Part shown: positions 18,017-27,581 of the stretch, one piece after another
Layout: the number at the start of each line of letters is the position of its first letter
How positions within the stretch are numbered: the stretch's first letter is position 1
DNA from: JACRLW01 sp050181465
Lineage (GTDB): Bacteria > Planctomycetota > UBA1135 > UBA2386
Assembly (NCBI GenBank): GCA_050181465.1
Contig: JBFXDD010000025.1
Location: 4,198 to 68,197, forward strand
Direction: 5' to 3'
DNA length: 64,000 nucleotides
Program-made: the position numbers and the translations under genes
The notes under the pieces: model-generated
Databases searched by the model: none
The model's input: only the letters and a program-made list of their open reading frames with translations
What the model was told of the DNA's origin: nothing

Positions 18017-18191
18017 GACGGATGGATGTGGTGGACTGAGCCGATGCGAAAACGCAGTGCAGGCACTGCAACGAGCAACAGCGTGCCCCGGCCGACGCTG
18101 GCGTCAATCGCCGGGCCCAGGCTTCCAACACAAGTGACAATTTCCTCCGGACCGCGCAGCCGCGATTGGACCGACGGCTACAGTCCCCGGC

Positions 18192-19031
18192 GTGCGAGAT
18201 CCCCTCGGCGGTCGCGACGGCGGCCAGCATGCGTCCCTTGCGCTAGGGTTCCTGTTCCTTATGACGGCCGCGCTGGGCGCGTGCCGTTCCATGTCGGCGG
18301 AGCGGATATCCGCGGCCCGTCCCGATCGTGTGCTGTTCGTCGGCAACAGCCTGACTTTCTTCAACGACGGCCTGCACACGCACTACGGGAACCTTCTCCG
18401 GGCGGCCGGCCGCCGCGACTCGGAGCAGGCGCGCGTCCGGCAGTTCACTCTGGCCGGTGCGCGCCTGCGTGAGCTCGCGCCGACGCTTCCGGAGATCGTC
18501 GGTGAACGTGGTTACGACTTCGTGGTGCTCCAAGGCCACAGCAGCGAAGCCATCGGAACATCGACCGCGGCGTTTCATGCTTCGGTGCGCCGGATCGTGT
18601 CGACCCTGCGCGGGAGCGGCTGCGAAGTGGTGCTGATGATGACCTGGGGTTTCGAGAATCGGCCCGAGATGACCGCGGCGCTCGCCGCTTCGTACCGACA
18701 GATCGCAACCGAGCTCGGAGTAGCCGTGATCCCTGCCGGTCTGGCGTTCGAGCGCGCGAGTCGCGAACTGCCGCAGGTTCGATTGTTCAAGCCGGACTTC
18801 GCGCGCATCGAATCCGTGGATGGTCAGCCGCGTGTCCGGCATCAGCGAGACGTCAAGCACCCCAGTCTCGCCGGCACCTACCTCATGGCCTGCACGGCCT
18901 ACGCACGGCTGGTCGGCGTTTCGCCCGTGGGGAATCCGTACCACGCCGACCTCGATGCAGACACGGCGCTTGCGCTGCAAGCGATCGCGGAGGCCGTCGT
19001 CGCCGAGCAGCACGGATCGAGCGCTCGATGA
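18192..19031 (+). CDS. SGNH-fold lipoprotein hydrolase
   Basis: 279 residues from a GTG. A signal with the lipobox ALGAC ends near residue 31. The SGNH hydrolase blocks are visible: block I LFVGNSLTFF (Ser nucleophile), DFVVLQGHSSEA, VVLMMTWGF, and the terminal DVKHPSLAGTYL with the catalytic Asp-x-x-His. The family includes esterases, acyltransferases and carbohydrate deacetylases. The stop overlaps the start of the downstream transporter (ATGA, 19028-19031), which implies coupled expression and perhaps release of an acid that the transporter imports. That link is inference. Confidence 0.87.
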   Translation: MRDPLGGRDGGQHASLALGFLFLMTAALGACRSMSAERISAARPDRVLFVGNSLTFFNDGLHTHYGNLLRAAGRRDSEQARVRQFTLAGARLRELAPTLPEIVGERGYDFVVLQGHSSEAIGTSTAAFHASVRRIVSTLRGSGCEVVLMMTWGFENRPEMTAALAASYRQIATELGVAVIPAGLAFERASRELPQVRLFKPDFARIESVDGQPRVRHQRDVKHPSLAGTYLMACTAYARLVGVSPVGNPYHADLDADTALALQAIAEAVVAEQHGSSAR

Positions 19032-20473
19032 CCCGCACCCAACGCATCGGCTTCCTCGTCGGGTCGATCGCATTCCTGCTGATCGTGGTCTTGCCGGCGC
19101 CGGCCGGCTTGTCGATCGCGGCGTGGCGCACCGCTGCCGTCGTCGTGGCGATGGCCGTGTTCTGGACGACCGAAGCGATTCCGATCAGCGCGACCGCGCT
19201 CTTGCCACTCGTGCTGTTCCCCGCGCTCGGTGTCCTGCCGATGACCGAGGCATCGGAGCCCTACGCCAACGAGATCGTGTTCCTCTCCATGGGAGGCTTC
19301 TTCATCGCCGTGGCGATGGAGTCGACCGGACTGCATCGCCGCATCGCGCTGGCGATCGTGGCCATGGTGGGTACCGCACCACGGCGGCTCGTGCTCGGTT
19401 TCATGTTGGCTACGGCGTTCCTGTCGATGTGGATCAGCAACACCGCGACGACGGCGATGATGTATCCCATCGCGATGGCCATCGGTGGCCTGTTTCGACC
19501 CACCGATCGCGAGGGTCCCTTCGAGTTCGGGATCTGCCTCATGCTCGGCATCGCCTATGCGTCGACGATCGGTGGTGTCAGTACTCTGATCGGGACCCCG
19601 CCGAACGCAGTGCTCGCCGCCGCGGCTGCCGAGACCTTGGGAATCGAGATCGGGTTCGTCGATTGGATGTTCGTCGGCGTTCCGATCGCGGCCGTGTTCC
19701 TTCCGGTGGGTTGGTGGATTCTGACGCGGTGGCTGTACCCGCCGGGCGAACTTCGCGGCGATGCCGGGCAACTCGTAGCGCATGAGCGCGCCGGCCTCGG
19801 TCCGATGTCGCGTGCGGAGTTCGTCGTCGCACTGGTGTTCGTCGCGACGGCGCTGGCTTGGATTCTCCGCACGCCGAAACAGATCGGGTCGTTCACCCTG
19901 CCCGGGATCCAGACCTTTGCGCCGTGGGTCAAGGACTCGACGATCGCGATGGCTGCCGCGGTCGCCTTGTTCGTGATTCCCACCGACTGGAAGCGAGGCC
20001 GCTTCGTCCTCGACTGGAATACCGCGAATCGAATTCCGTGGGGCGTGCTCGTGCTCTTCGGCGGTGGACTCACCATGTCGCGCGCGATGGCGTCCACCGG
20101 GCTGGCGCAATGGTTCGGCGAGGGTGTCGCCGGCTTCGCCTCCCTGCCGCAGTGGCTGATCTTCGGGTTGGTGACGACGATGTTCGTGTTCCTCACCGAG
20201 ATCACCAGCAACGTCGCGACCGCCACGATGGCGATGCCGATCATGGCTGGTGCCGCTGCGGGTCTCGGTATCCCGCCGCTGCAATTGATGGCAACGGCCG
20301 CGCTTGCGGTGTCGATGGCGTTCATGTTGCCCGTCGCGACGCCGCCCAATGCCATCGTGTTCGCCTCCGGCTACTTGACGATCCCACAGATGGTGCGCGC
20401 GGGCTTCTTGTTCAACCTCGTCGCGATCGTGCTCGTGATGGTCGCGGCGAGCTGGCTCCTCCCCTCCGGGTAG
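19028..20473 (+). CDS. DASS/SLC13-family anion transporter
   Basis: 481 residues with about 11-12 hydrophobic segments. Family marks are MWISNTATTAMM in the first half and EITSNVATATMAMP in the second, the paired SNT-type motifs that form the substrate and sodium sites of divalent anion:Na+ symporters; the second reads SNV. The ends VATPPNAIVFASGYL and FWTTEAIPI also fit. Substrates in the family are sulfate or di- and tricarboxylates. It is translationally coupled to the SGNH lipoprotein gene upstream. Confidence 0.92.
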   Translation: MTRTQRIGFLVGSIAFLLIVVLPAPAGLSIAAWRTAAVVVAMAVFWTTEAIPISATALLPLVLFPALGVLPMTEASEPYANEIVFLSMGGFFIAVAMESTGLHRRIALAIVAMVGTAPRRLVLGFMLATAFLSMWISNTATTAMMYPIAMAIGGLFRPTDREGPFEFGICLMLGIAYASTIGGVSTLIGTPPNAVLAAAAAETLGIEIGFVDWMFVGVPIAAVFLPVGWWILTRWLYPPGELRGDAGQLVAHERAGLGPMSRAEFVVALVFVATALAWILRTPKQIGSFTLPGIQTFAPWVKDSTIAMAAAVALFVIPTDWKRGRFVLDWNTANRIPWGVLVLFGGGLTMSRAMASTGLAQWFGEGVAGFASLPQWLIFGLVTTMFVFLTEITSNVATATMAMPIMAGAAAGLGIPPLQLMATAALAVSMAFMLPVATPPNAIVFASGYLTIPQMVRAGFLFNLVAIVLVMVAASWLLPSG

Positions 20474-20602
20474 TGCGTTCGCCCGATGTCGCGCGGTCTT
20501 TTTGGTGGATCGCCTCGTCGCGCGGCGCCCAAGACGAGGCAGCGGTCCCGCAACGACACACGCCCTGCGCCGCCACCTGCGCGCTTCGCTATCCTGGCGC
20601 CA

Positions 20603-21790
20603 ATGGTCGCCCTGTCGCTCTTGCTCACCTGTGGCCTGCAGGTGCTCCCCGCGCCGCTCGCCGTCGCGCCGCCGAGCGACGATCGCTTCCAGCGCGTACA
20701 ACTTGGTCGGCACTTCGTCGCGGAGGGGATCGGGGTCGGCGACTTCGATCGCGACGGCAACCTGGACGTGACCGCAGGCCCGCATTGGTGGGCAGGTCCG
20801 CAGTTCACCCGGCGGTCGAACCTGTACGCGCCGCGGACCTTTCCGATCGGCACGTATTCGGATTGCTTTCTCGTGTTCGTCGACGATCTCGACGGCGATG
20901 GCTTCGACGACGTCATCCACGTCGACTTCCCCGGTCGGTCCGTGCGTTGGTACTCGAACCCGGCTTCCGTAGCGACTTCCTGGGGTGCACCGAATCGCTT
21001 GACTGACCGACTCGGTATCGAGTCGCCGGCCTATGTCGACTTGAATGCAGACGGCCGCCGTGACCTGATCGGCTCCGTCGATGGTGTGTTGGTGTGGCTC
21101 GACCGCGACCCTGCCGATGCACGGCGGCCATGGGTCTCTCACCGCATTTCGGCGGCAGCGGTCTTCCCGGTGTTCACACACGGCCTCGGCGTCGGCGACA
21201 TCGACGGCGACGGGCGCAGTGACGTGCTGACGGTGGTCGGCTGGTTCCAACAGCCGGCGATCCTGGCTGGGGACCCGCCCTGGCAATTTCACCCGCATCG
21301 CTTTGGTGGTGGTCAGGGCGGAGCCCAGATGTTGGTGCACGACGTCGATGGGGACGGGGATCGAGACGTGATCTCGGCCATCAACGCGCACGGCTACGGG
21401 TTGTCCTGGTTCGAGCAGACCCGCACGCTCGGCCAGATCGGATTCGTCGAGCACGTCATTCAGCGAGCCGTTCCGGACCCGCTCGACGCAGAGCAATTCT
21501 CGCAACCGCATGCGATGACGTCGGCGGACGTGGATGGCGACGGGCGCGTGGACTTCGTGTCCGGTAAGCGGTTCTGGGCGCACAACGGTCTGGATCCAGG
21601 TGCCCGCGATCCGGCGGTGTTGACCTGGTTTCGCGCCGCGCCGAACTCCCCGCCGAGATTCGAGCCGGTTCGCGTCGCGGAGGATGTGGGTGTCGGCCTG
21701 CAAGTCGTCGCCCGTGACCTCGACGGTGACGGAGACATCGACTTCGCGGTTGCCAACAAGAAGGGCATCGCCGTGCTGCTGAGGCGCTGA
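20603..21790 (+). CDS. Secreted VCBS/FG-GAP repeat propeller protein
   Basis: 395 residues from the ATG at 20603 (an earlier open frame is arginine-rich and ignored) with a signal peptide. At least five FG-GAP/VCBS blades carry calcium-loop signatures: VGDFDRDGNLDV, VDDLDGDGFDDV, VGDIDGDGRSDV, VHDVDGDGDRDV, SADVDGDGRVDF and ARDLDGDGDIDF. Together they should form an integrin-like beta-propeller on the cell surface. No catalytic residues were seen. Same direction as, but 129 bp from, the transporter gene; function unknown. Confidence 0.88.
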   Translation: MVALSLLLTCGLQVLPAPLAVAPPSDDRFQRVQLGRHFVAEGIGVGDFDRDGNLDVTAGPHWWAGPQFTRRSNLYAPRTFPIGTYSDCFLVFVDDLDGDGFDDVIHVDFPGRSVRWYSNPASVATSWGAPNRLTDRLGIESPAYVDLNADGRRDLIGSVDGVLVWLDRDPADARRPWVSHRISAAAVFPVFTHGLGVGDIDGDGRSDVLTVVGWFQQPAILAGDPPWQFHPHRFGGGQGGAQMLVHDVDGDGDRDVISAINAHGYGLSWFEQTRTLGQIGFVEHVIQRAVPDPLDAEQFSQPHAMTSADVDGDGRVDFVSGKRFWAHNGLDPGARDPAVLTWFRAAPNSPPRFEPVRVAEDVGVGLQVVARDLDGDGDIDFAVANKKGIAVLLRR

Positions 21791-21847
21791 GTTCGCCAGC
21801 TCGTTCTCGATTCGCATCCGGGAGTCGGAGGAGCTACCGTCCCGCCC

Positions 21848-22525
21848 ATGGCCGACTCACGCCGAAGTCTCTGGTCGCTCGTATTCATTCCCGCGGTCGT
21901 CTCGGCGATCGTCACGGTGGTTCGCCTGGCCGGTGAAATGCTGGGTTGGAACGAGACCTTGTTCGGCAAGGCCGGGCCTGGTGGGAACGAGCAGCAGGGC
22001 CTGTTCGGGATCTCCTGGTTGATTCCGATCTTTGGCTTCTGGTTCGGCCTGAAGTTGCGCGGGATACACGGCGAACCACCGCACGCGGGCAAGGCTCTGC
22101 TCGTGCTGCTGCTGGCGGCCGGGGTCTTCGCCGGCGGCATGTGGGGACTCGGTGCCGCGGAACTGGTCGTGTTTCCTTCGACCGAGAAGCCTGGGGAAGC
22201 GAAGGGCTTCGAATACATGCTCGGTCTCATGGCGCTCACCGCCCTGATCGCTCTGCTTGCCTGGCCTCGACTCGGCCGCACCTTGTTCGTGTATGCGGTC
22301 CTCGCGCGCATCCCGGTCGTCGTCGTGACCTACCTCGCGTTGGATCGGAACTGGGATACGCACTACACGAAGCTCCCCGCGGGAATGACTTTGCCGGAAG
22401 GTGTGAGCAAGTTCGCCTTCCTGGCCATGCCGCAGATGACGTTCTGGATCGGCTTCACGATGCTCGCTGGCGGCATCTGCGGTTGCATTGCGGCCGGGAT
22501 GACCCGCAAGTCTCGCGCGCTATGA
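21848..22525 (+). CDS. Membrane protein of unknown function
   Basis: 225 residues with about six hydrophobic segments (LVFIPAVVSAIVTVV, ISWLIPIFGFWFGL, ALLVLLLAAGVFAGGMW, LMALTALIALLAW, VYAVLARIPVVVVTYL, MTFWIGFTMLAGGICGCIAAG). No recognised family signature. Its stop overlaps the ATG of the next gene (ATGA at 22522-22525), so it forms an operon with the two small lipoproteins that follow. Confidence 0.8.
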   Translation: MADSRRSLWSLVFIPAVVSAIVTVVRLAGEMLGWNETLFGKAGPGGNEQQGLFGISWLIPIFGFWFGLKLRGIHGEPPHAGKALLVLLLAAGVFAGGMWGLGAAELVVFPSTEKPGEAKGFEYMLGLMALTALIALLAWPRLGRTLFVYAVLARIPVVVVTYLALDRNWDTHYTKLPAGMTLPEGVSKFAFLAMPQMTFWIGFTMLAGGICGCIAAGMTRKSRAL

Positions 22526-22917
22526 CGCGTCGTCTCGAAGTGCATGAGGGTGCTGCGAGCCGATTCTCGATTCCCCGAGTCATCCGGGCTAGACGACTCC
22601 TTGCCTCGATCCTCCTGCTGGTATCCGGATCCCTGGCGTCTTGCCTGACGAATCACGAGAGCCGCGCGGTGGCCTTCGACACAATGCTGCCTTGGCTTCG
22701 GTCGGGCGTGACCACTCGGACAGAATTGATCGAGAACCTCGGCACACCGCGTCGGCAATTGGAAGAAGGTCGGATCCTGTTCTTCGAGCTTCGAGAGAAT
22801 GGGCGGCAGCCCGAGTTCGTGCGCGAAGGGGATCCGTTCTATGGGCCGTACAGCCTGGTGGTCGTCGTTGAGCAGGATCGCGTGGGGCGAGCCAGCCTGG
22901 TGAGGGTCTGGGAATGA
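22522..22917 (+). CDS. Small BamE/OmlA-like lipoprotein
   Basis: 131 residues. The signal LLASILLLVSGSLASC ends in lipobox LASC, preceded by about 24 extra residues. The mature part has the SmpA/OmlA/BamE helix-turn pattern SGVTTRTELIENLGTPRRQLEEGRILFFEL. The extra N-terminal part reads through a remnant of the palindromic repeat (22574-22592), which may explain its length. Coupled by ATGA overlaps to genes on both sides. A role in the envelope is plausible; the exact partner is unknown. Confidence 0.75.
   Translation: MTRRLEVHEGAASRFSIPRVIRARRLLASILLLVSGSLASCLTNHESRAVAFDTMLPWLRSGVTTRTELIENLGTPRRQLEEGRILFFELRENGRQPEFVREGDPFYGPYSLVVVVEQDRVGRASLVRVWE
22574..22592 (+). repeat. Terminal remnant of the palindromic element
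   Basis: CGAGTCATCCGGGCTAG matches the outer end of the 182-bp element (CGAGTAATCCGGGCTAG in copy D) with one difference. Only this outer end is present, and it is read as coding sequence inside the lipoprotein gene. A chance match of this length cannot be fully excluded. Confidence 0.45.
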
Positions 22918-23363
22918 AGTGCGCCGCAGTGCTCGTCGGACTCGCGATCCTCTCGAGTTGCATGTGGGTTCCCGACAGCGGCATGCAGCCACGGGACCGG
23001 GGATTGGTTCCCGTCGACGTGCGGGCGTCGTTCACGCCGGGAGAATTGACCCGAGCCGATTTGCTCTGCCTGCTCGGTGAACCGGACTGGATCAGCGCAG
23101 ACGAGCAGCGATTGGCCTACCGAGTGCAGCGCCTCGACAGCTACTTCTGGGCCTACCTCATCGCGGGAATGGCCGTCGTGCACTTCGGCGTCATCGAGAC
23201 CGAACTGTTCTGGTTCGACGCCGCCGGGCGTCTGGCGCGGCACGAGCAGGTCGTCAGTTCAGATGTGCCCAACGGGGGCGACGGCGGACCGGGTGCCTTG
23301 GTGTTCGCGAGCGAGATCGACGACGCCGCGATGGAGGCGCTGTTCGTCGACGCGGCGAAGTGA
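22914..23363 (+). CDS. Second small BamE/OmlA-like lipoprotein
   Basis: 149 residues. The signal MKCAAVLVGLAILSSC ends in lipobox LSSC. The mature part contains FTPGELTRADLLCLLGEPDW, the SmpA/OmlA-type helical motif also seen in the preceding gene, followed by beta strands (RLAYRVQRLD, ELFWFDAAGRLARHE). It overlaps the preceding gene by ATGA and closes the three-gene operon. Probably a tandem paralogue with an envelope role. Confidence 0.78.
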   Translation: MKCAAVLVGLAILSSCMWVPDSGMQPRDRGLVPVDVRASFTPGELTRADLLCLLGEPDWISADEQRLAYRVQRLDSYFWAYLIAGMAVVHFGVIETELFWFDAAGRLARHEQVVSSDVPNGGDGGPGALVFASEIDDAAMEALFVDAAK

Positions 23364-23495
23364 GGCAGTGCACGCTGCCCCTGGCTGCGCCGTTCGCGGA
23401 CGGCCAGCCCATGCGTCTCCCGCACGGGTCGTGCGCGCATCCCGGACGTCGACGTCGCGCAGCGGCCGCGGCACATCGGTTGCCCCACGGGCCAC

Positions 23496-25979
23496 ATGCA
23501 ATTTCTCCGCAGCGTCGCGATCTCCACGATCGCCCTGGCAATGCTCCCGTTCGGTCCGTCCCTCCGCGCTCAGAATGAGCGTTGGTCCGACGAGTTCCAC
23601 GTCCCCGGACTGATCGGCACTGTCCAACAGGTGATCGAGTTCCGGGGCGATCTCGTCGCCGCCGGCACCGTAGGCGCGGGCAAGGGCGCGTTCCTGGACC
23701 TGATTGGCAGGTTCGACGGAAGCAGGTGGCACAGTCTGCCGGGGGCTTTCAGCAATACCCATCAATACCCCTACAACGCCTACATCATGGACATGGCGAT
23801 CTACCAGAATGATCTGGTGGTCGTCGGTCGCTTCACGTCGGTTGGTCAGGCCGGCACTGCTTTCGGTGTCGCTCGGTTCGACGGCACGCGATGGTGGTCC
23901 TTCGGTCAGGGCTTGCCGAGCGCGGCCGACATCCACGCGGTGTGCGTGTTCCAAGGGCAGCTCTATGTCGGCGGCAACTTCGGCGGGATGCCGAATGAGC
24001 CTGCCGGGATCGCTCGCTGGAACGGGACGAGTTGGGAATCAGTCGGCGGACCGATGCAGTACTCGGCGGATGGCGTCCTCGCGATGCGAGTCGCGAACGA
24101 CGGCTCGCTGTGGGTTGGCGGCGACTTCACTCAGATCGGCAACCTTCGTGCGAACAGCATCGCCCGGTGGACCGGCACGCAGTGGCAGGCCTTGGGCTCG
24201 ACATCCCCCGGTGGCGGGCTTCCGAGCGGAGCAGTGTGGGTGATCCATGAGTTCGGCGGGCGGATGGTCGTCGGTGGTGGATTCTCCGAGCCGGGCAACG
24301 TGGCGGGGGTGGCCGCTTGGAACGGCACCGACTTCGTGGCGATCGGCAATGGTCCGAACGATCGCGTGCAGGGAGTCGTACACGGTCTGCAGGCGCGACC
24401 GGAGGGGCTCTACATCGGCGGAGAGTTCGGTTGGGCGGGCGGCATCGCGACCGACGATCTGATCCGCTTCGATGGACAAGCTTGGCAGCATGTCGGCGAT
24501 GACGATGACGGCGGCTACGCATGGGAGTCGGCGATCTCGACTCTCGGCGAGTGGCGCGGTCGGTTGGTCGTCGGTGGACGCTTCAGCGTTGCCGGTCGCG
24601 GCTACCGTGGTTCGATCGGCGAAGCGATCAGCGGCATCGCTGCGTTCGACGGCAACACCTGGGACACCTTCGGCAGTGGCCTCGGGTTGCAGAACGGCGG
24701 CGCGGTGCTCGACATGGTTGCGTGGCGCGGTGGAACCGTGATCGTCGGCAACTTCTACACCGCCGGTCGCACGATCACCTCGCGGATCGCATGGTTCGAC
24801 GGTCAACGACACCACCGGATCGCAGAGTTCAACGGAGTGGTTTCCACCGCTCATGTCTGGCAGGGTGACCTCATCGTGTCTGGCGCGTACGACTACATCG
24901 ACGGAGTGCCTCACACCCGAACCGTTCGCTTCGACGGCTCGACGTGGACCGACATGGGTAACATCCTCGCCGCCGACTTCGTCGAGTACCAAGGTGCGCT
25001 GTATGCCTCGATCGGCGGTCTTGGTCGCTGGAACGGATCGAGTTGGGATGTAGTCGCCCAGATCGGCGAGTCGCACGATCTCGCCGTCTTCAACAACAGG
25101 ATCTATCTCGGCGGTCTCGGCAGCCTGTTTCAGACGGACGGTCTCTTCGAGTACGACGGGACATCGTTTCGCACGGTGCAGAACGGCCCGAACTCCCATG
25201 TCCGGGCACTCATGGTGCGCGGAAGCGAGTTGTGGGTCGGAGGTGAGTTCACGCGTTGCGGAACCCGTTCGATCCTGCGCTTGGCTCGCTTCGACGGCAC
25301 CAACTTCACTCAGGTCGGCAGCGGAATCGGCGCGCCAGGGGGCGGCGTTAGGGAACTCGTGGAGCTCGACGGCTCGGTCTATGTCGGCGGCGACTTCGTG
25401 CTCGCCGGGTCGAATAGCTTCCTTCTCCGATGGGACGGAGCGGCGTTCCACTCCCTCGGCTCGGGTGTGAACGCGAGTGTGCATGCCATTCTTCCCAACC
25501 AGGTGACCGGTGATCTGCTGATCGGTGGCGACTTCTTCACGGCACGAGGCAGTTCGACGTCCAACCCGACAACCATTCCGTGCAGCAAGCTGGCCCGCTA
25601 TCGCACGCGCGATGCATGGGCGGATCTCGGTCAGGGTCTCGGCAGTTCGGTGGGCCGAGCTACTCTGATTGGACGCGGCGCCTTTGCCCTCGGCAACTTG
25701 CTGGGCTGGTCGCTGGCCGGTGCACCGGCACGCGCGGCAGGTGTGCACGTCCTCTCGCTGCAACGCCTCGACTTGCCGATCTTCGGCGGCATTCTGGTGC
25801 CGTCCCCCGACGTGACCATCGGCTTCACCGCGTCACCGCTCGGCACCAGCGAACTCGCGCTTGCGGTGCCGACGGCCTTGCCGATCGGAACTCCGCTGTT
25901 CGCGCAGTCGTGGTTCTTCGACTCGGGTATGCCGAACTCGTTCGGTTCGTCGAACGCGGTGACGGCGACGAGTCGCTGA
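23496..25979 (+). CDS. Large secreted kelch-like/delta-60-type repeat protein
   Basis: 827 residues with a signal peptide (MQFLRSVAISTIALAMLPFG). It is built of about 12 repeats of roughly 50-55 residues with a core of G-x-F, then A-x-A-RFDG-x-x-W-x-x-x-G (for example IARWNGTSWESVGG, VARFDGTRWWSFGQG, LARFDGTNFTQVGSG) and interleaved LYVGGNF/LWVGGDF strands. This should give one or two beta-propellers. The C-terminal end carries the shared secreted-protein module. Function unknown; convergent with the serine dehydratase gene. Confidence 0.85.
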   Translation: MQFLRSVAISTIALAMLPFGPSLRAQNERWSDEFHVPGLIGTVQQVIEFRGDLVAAGTVGAGKGAFLDLIGRFDGSRWHSLPGAFSNTHQYPYNAYIMDMAIYQNDLVVVGRFTSVGQAGTAFGVARFDGTRWWSFGQGLPSAADIHAVCVFQGQLYVGGNFGGMPNEPAGIARWNGTSWESVGGPMQYSADGVLAMRVANDGSLWVGGDFTQIGNLRANSIARWTGTQWQALGSTSPGGGLPSGAVWVIHEFGGRMVVGGGFSEPGNVAGVAAWNGTDFVAIGNGPNDRVQGVVHGLQARPEGLYIGGEFGWAGGIATDDLIRFDGQAWQHVGDDDDGGYAWESAISTLGEWRGRLVVGGRFSVAGRGYRGSIGEAISGIAAFDGNTWDTFGSGLGLQNGGAVLDMVAWRGGTVIVGNFYTAGRTITSRIAWFDGQRHHRIAEFNGVVSTAHVWQGDLIVSGAYDYIDGVPHTRTVRFDGSTWTDMGNILAADFVEYQGALYASIGGLGRWNGSSWDVVAQIGESHDLAVFNNRIYLGGLGSLFQTDGLFEYDGTSFRTVQNGPNSHVRALMVRGSELWVGGEFTRCGTRSILRLARFDGTNFTQVGSGIGAPGGGVRELVELDGSVYVGGDFVLAGSNSFLLRWDGAAFHSLGSGVNASVHAILPNQVTGDLLIGGDFFTARGSSTSNPTTIPCSKLARYRTRDAWADLGQGLGSSVGRATLIGRGAFALGNLLGWSLAGAPARAAGVHVLSLQRLDLPIFGGILVPSPDVTIGFTASPLGTSELALAVPTALPIGTPLFAQSWFFDSGMPNSFGSSNAVTATSR

Positions 25980-25997
25980 GGCGGGACCGCCGCGGTC

Positions 25998-27569
25998 TCA
26001 TGCACCGCAGGTGCCGCAGCCGCCGCTGCCGCAACTCGCGCTCAGCCGCGCTTCGATCGCGCGCGAGGTCGGCGTGATCGACAGACCGCCGAGCGCCGTG
26101 CAGCGCAGTTCGCGTGCCATGCGCTCGCTGATCTCACGGTGCGCGTCGAGCACTTCGTCGAGCGGGATCAGGTGGTCGTAACCGGCCAACGCCATGTTCG
26201 CGCTGGCGATGGCATTTGCGGCCCCTGCGATGTTGCGGCCGAGACAGGGGGCTTCGACGCGATTGGCGATGGGGTCGCAGATGAGTCCGAGCACGTTCTG
26301 CAACGCATGGCTCGCTGCCGACAGCGACTGCGCAGCGCTGCCGCCGCCCAATTCCACGAGTGCTGCGGCTGCCATCGCCGCACCCGCGCCGGTCTCGGCC
26401 TGGCAGCCGCCGACCTCCGCGGCGAAGCTCGAACGGGTCGCGACGAACACGCCGATCAATCCGCCGCTCAACAAGGCGCGCAGTGCCCGCTCCTCGGAGG
26501 CCTGCACGGCTTCTGCCGCTGCCTGCGTGGTGCCCGGAAAGGTTCCGCAGGATCCCGCGGTGGGGGCCGCGACGAACACGCCCATCGAACTCTTCACTTC
26601 CATGAGCGCGGTGACGTAGAGGATCGCGCGATCGAGCAGACCGCTCTGGAGCAGCGAGCCGTCGCGCATCTTCTCGGCGTATCGGTGCGATTGCCGCGGC
26701 AGCACGCGGCCGGGGTAGTCGGTGCCGGCGAGTCCCTGAGCGATGCCCTCGGCGACGATGCCGCGGATATGCCGCATGTGCTGAAAGACCGTTCGCTCGT
26801 CGATCGCACCGCGCGCACATTCGTAGAGAAGTGCGAAATCCGACAGCGGGCGACTCTCGAGGTCGCCCTGGCGATGCAACTCGCCAGCGTGAAGAAAGGG
26901 TACGGCGAGGTCCTTTCGTGATCGCACCGGCAGAACCGCCTCGAGTCGGCGCACGCTCGAGATCCCGGATACTCCGTGCAGGGCCGATTCGTTGACGAAG
27001 CCGTCGCCGCACGCCAGCACCATGCCGTCCGTCGCCACCACGGAATCGGCGAGTGTGGTCAGTCGCCTCTCGATGGTGGTGGTCGAGCCGTCGACTCGAA
27101 AGAGCGTCACATCCTGGTCGCCGAACAGTGAGACCTTGCGTCCGTCGATCTCGATGACCTCGATCATCCCGCCGCCGGTCGAGAGCGCGATCAGTTCGTG
27201 CTTCTCCTCACCCCGCCACAGCGTGAGTCGATAGGTGTTGGGGTGCGGATCGTGCAGTGTGGCGATGCGGAGTTCGATCGTCGTGCCGGCGGCGCGAAGG
27301 TCGTCGCCGGATCGCGGAAGTCGAGCATCGTCGGCGTCGTAGCCGAGCAACCCGCCGAACAGACCCATGTCGGACCCTTGCGTGTCATGGGTCGTCGCCA
27401 GCGAGCCCATCGTGTCGAACTCGATGAGCACGCGATCGGGCGTGCCGCCGCAGAGATCGCGCGCGATCCGACCGATGCGCACGGACGCTGCCGAGTGTGA
27501 GCTCGACGGCCCGCGCATGACGGGACCGACGACGTCGTTGAAGATGCTGGGTGGCAGAGTGGTGGGCAT
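25998..27569 (-). CDS. sdaA: L-serine ammonia-lyase (iron-sulfur type), single chain
   Basis: A 523-residue enzyme converting L-serine to pyruvate and ammonia. The N-terminal beta domain (about 1-170) begins with the typical VVGPVMRGPSSSHSA; the alpha domain follows. The three 4Fe-4S ligands are present with family spacing: C389 (GGCQAETGAG), C431 and C442 (CDPIANRVEAPC), i.e. 42 and 11 residues apart. The C-terminus GSGGCGTCGA holds extra cysteines; in this family the tail Cys can bind the cluster and inhibit. Twelve bases after the ThuA-like gene, so it probably ends the same transcript. Slightly longer than the usual 455 residues. Confidence 0.93.
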   Translation of the reverse strand: MPTTLPPSIFNDVVGPVMRGPSSSHSAASVRIGRIARDLCGGTPDRVLIEFDTMGSLATTHDTQGSDMGLFGGLLGYDADDARLPRSGDDLRAAGTTIELRIATLHDPHPNTYRLTLWRGEEKHELIALSTGGGMIEVIEIDGRKVSLFGDQDVTLFRVDGSTTTIERRLTTLADSVVATDGMVLACGDGFVNESALHGVSGISSVRRLEAVLPVRSRKDLAVPFLHAGELHRQGDLESRPLSDFALLYECARGAIDERTVFQHMRHIRGIVAEGIAQGLAGTDYPGRVLPRQSHRYAEKMRDGSLLQSGLLDRAILYVTALMEVKSSMGVFVAAPTAGSCGTFPGTTQAAAEAVQASEERALRALLSGGLIGVFVATRSSFAAEVGGCQAETGAGAAMAAAALVELGGGSAAQSLSAASHALQNVLGLICDPIANRVEAPCLGRNIAGAANAIASANMALAGYDHLIPLDEVLDAHREISERMARELRCTALGGLSITPTSRAIEARLSASCGSGGCGTCGA

Positions 27570-27581
27570 GGCGGGCTCGCT

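Noticed and set aside
18899..21817. Antisense frame of about 970 codons opposite the SGNH, transporter and VCBS genes
   Set aside because: Covers three well-supported genes and is dominated by Arg, His and Gly; no recognisable motif.
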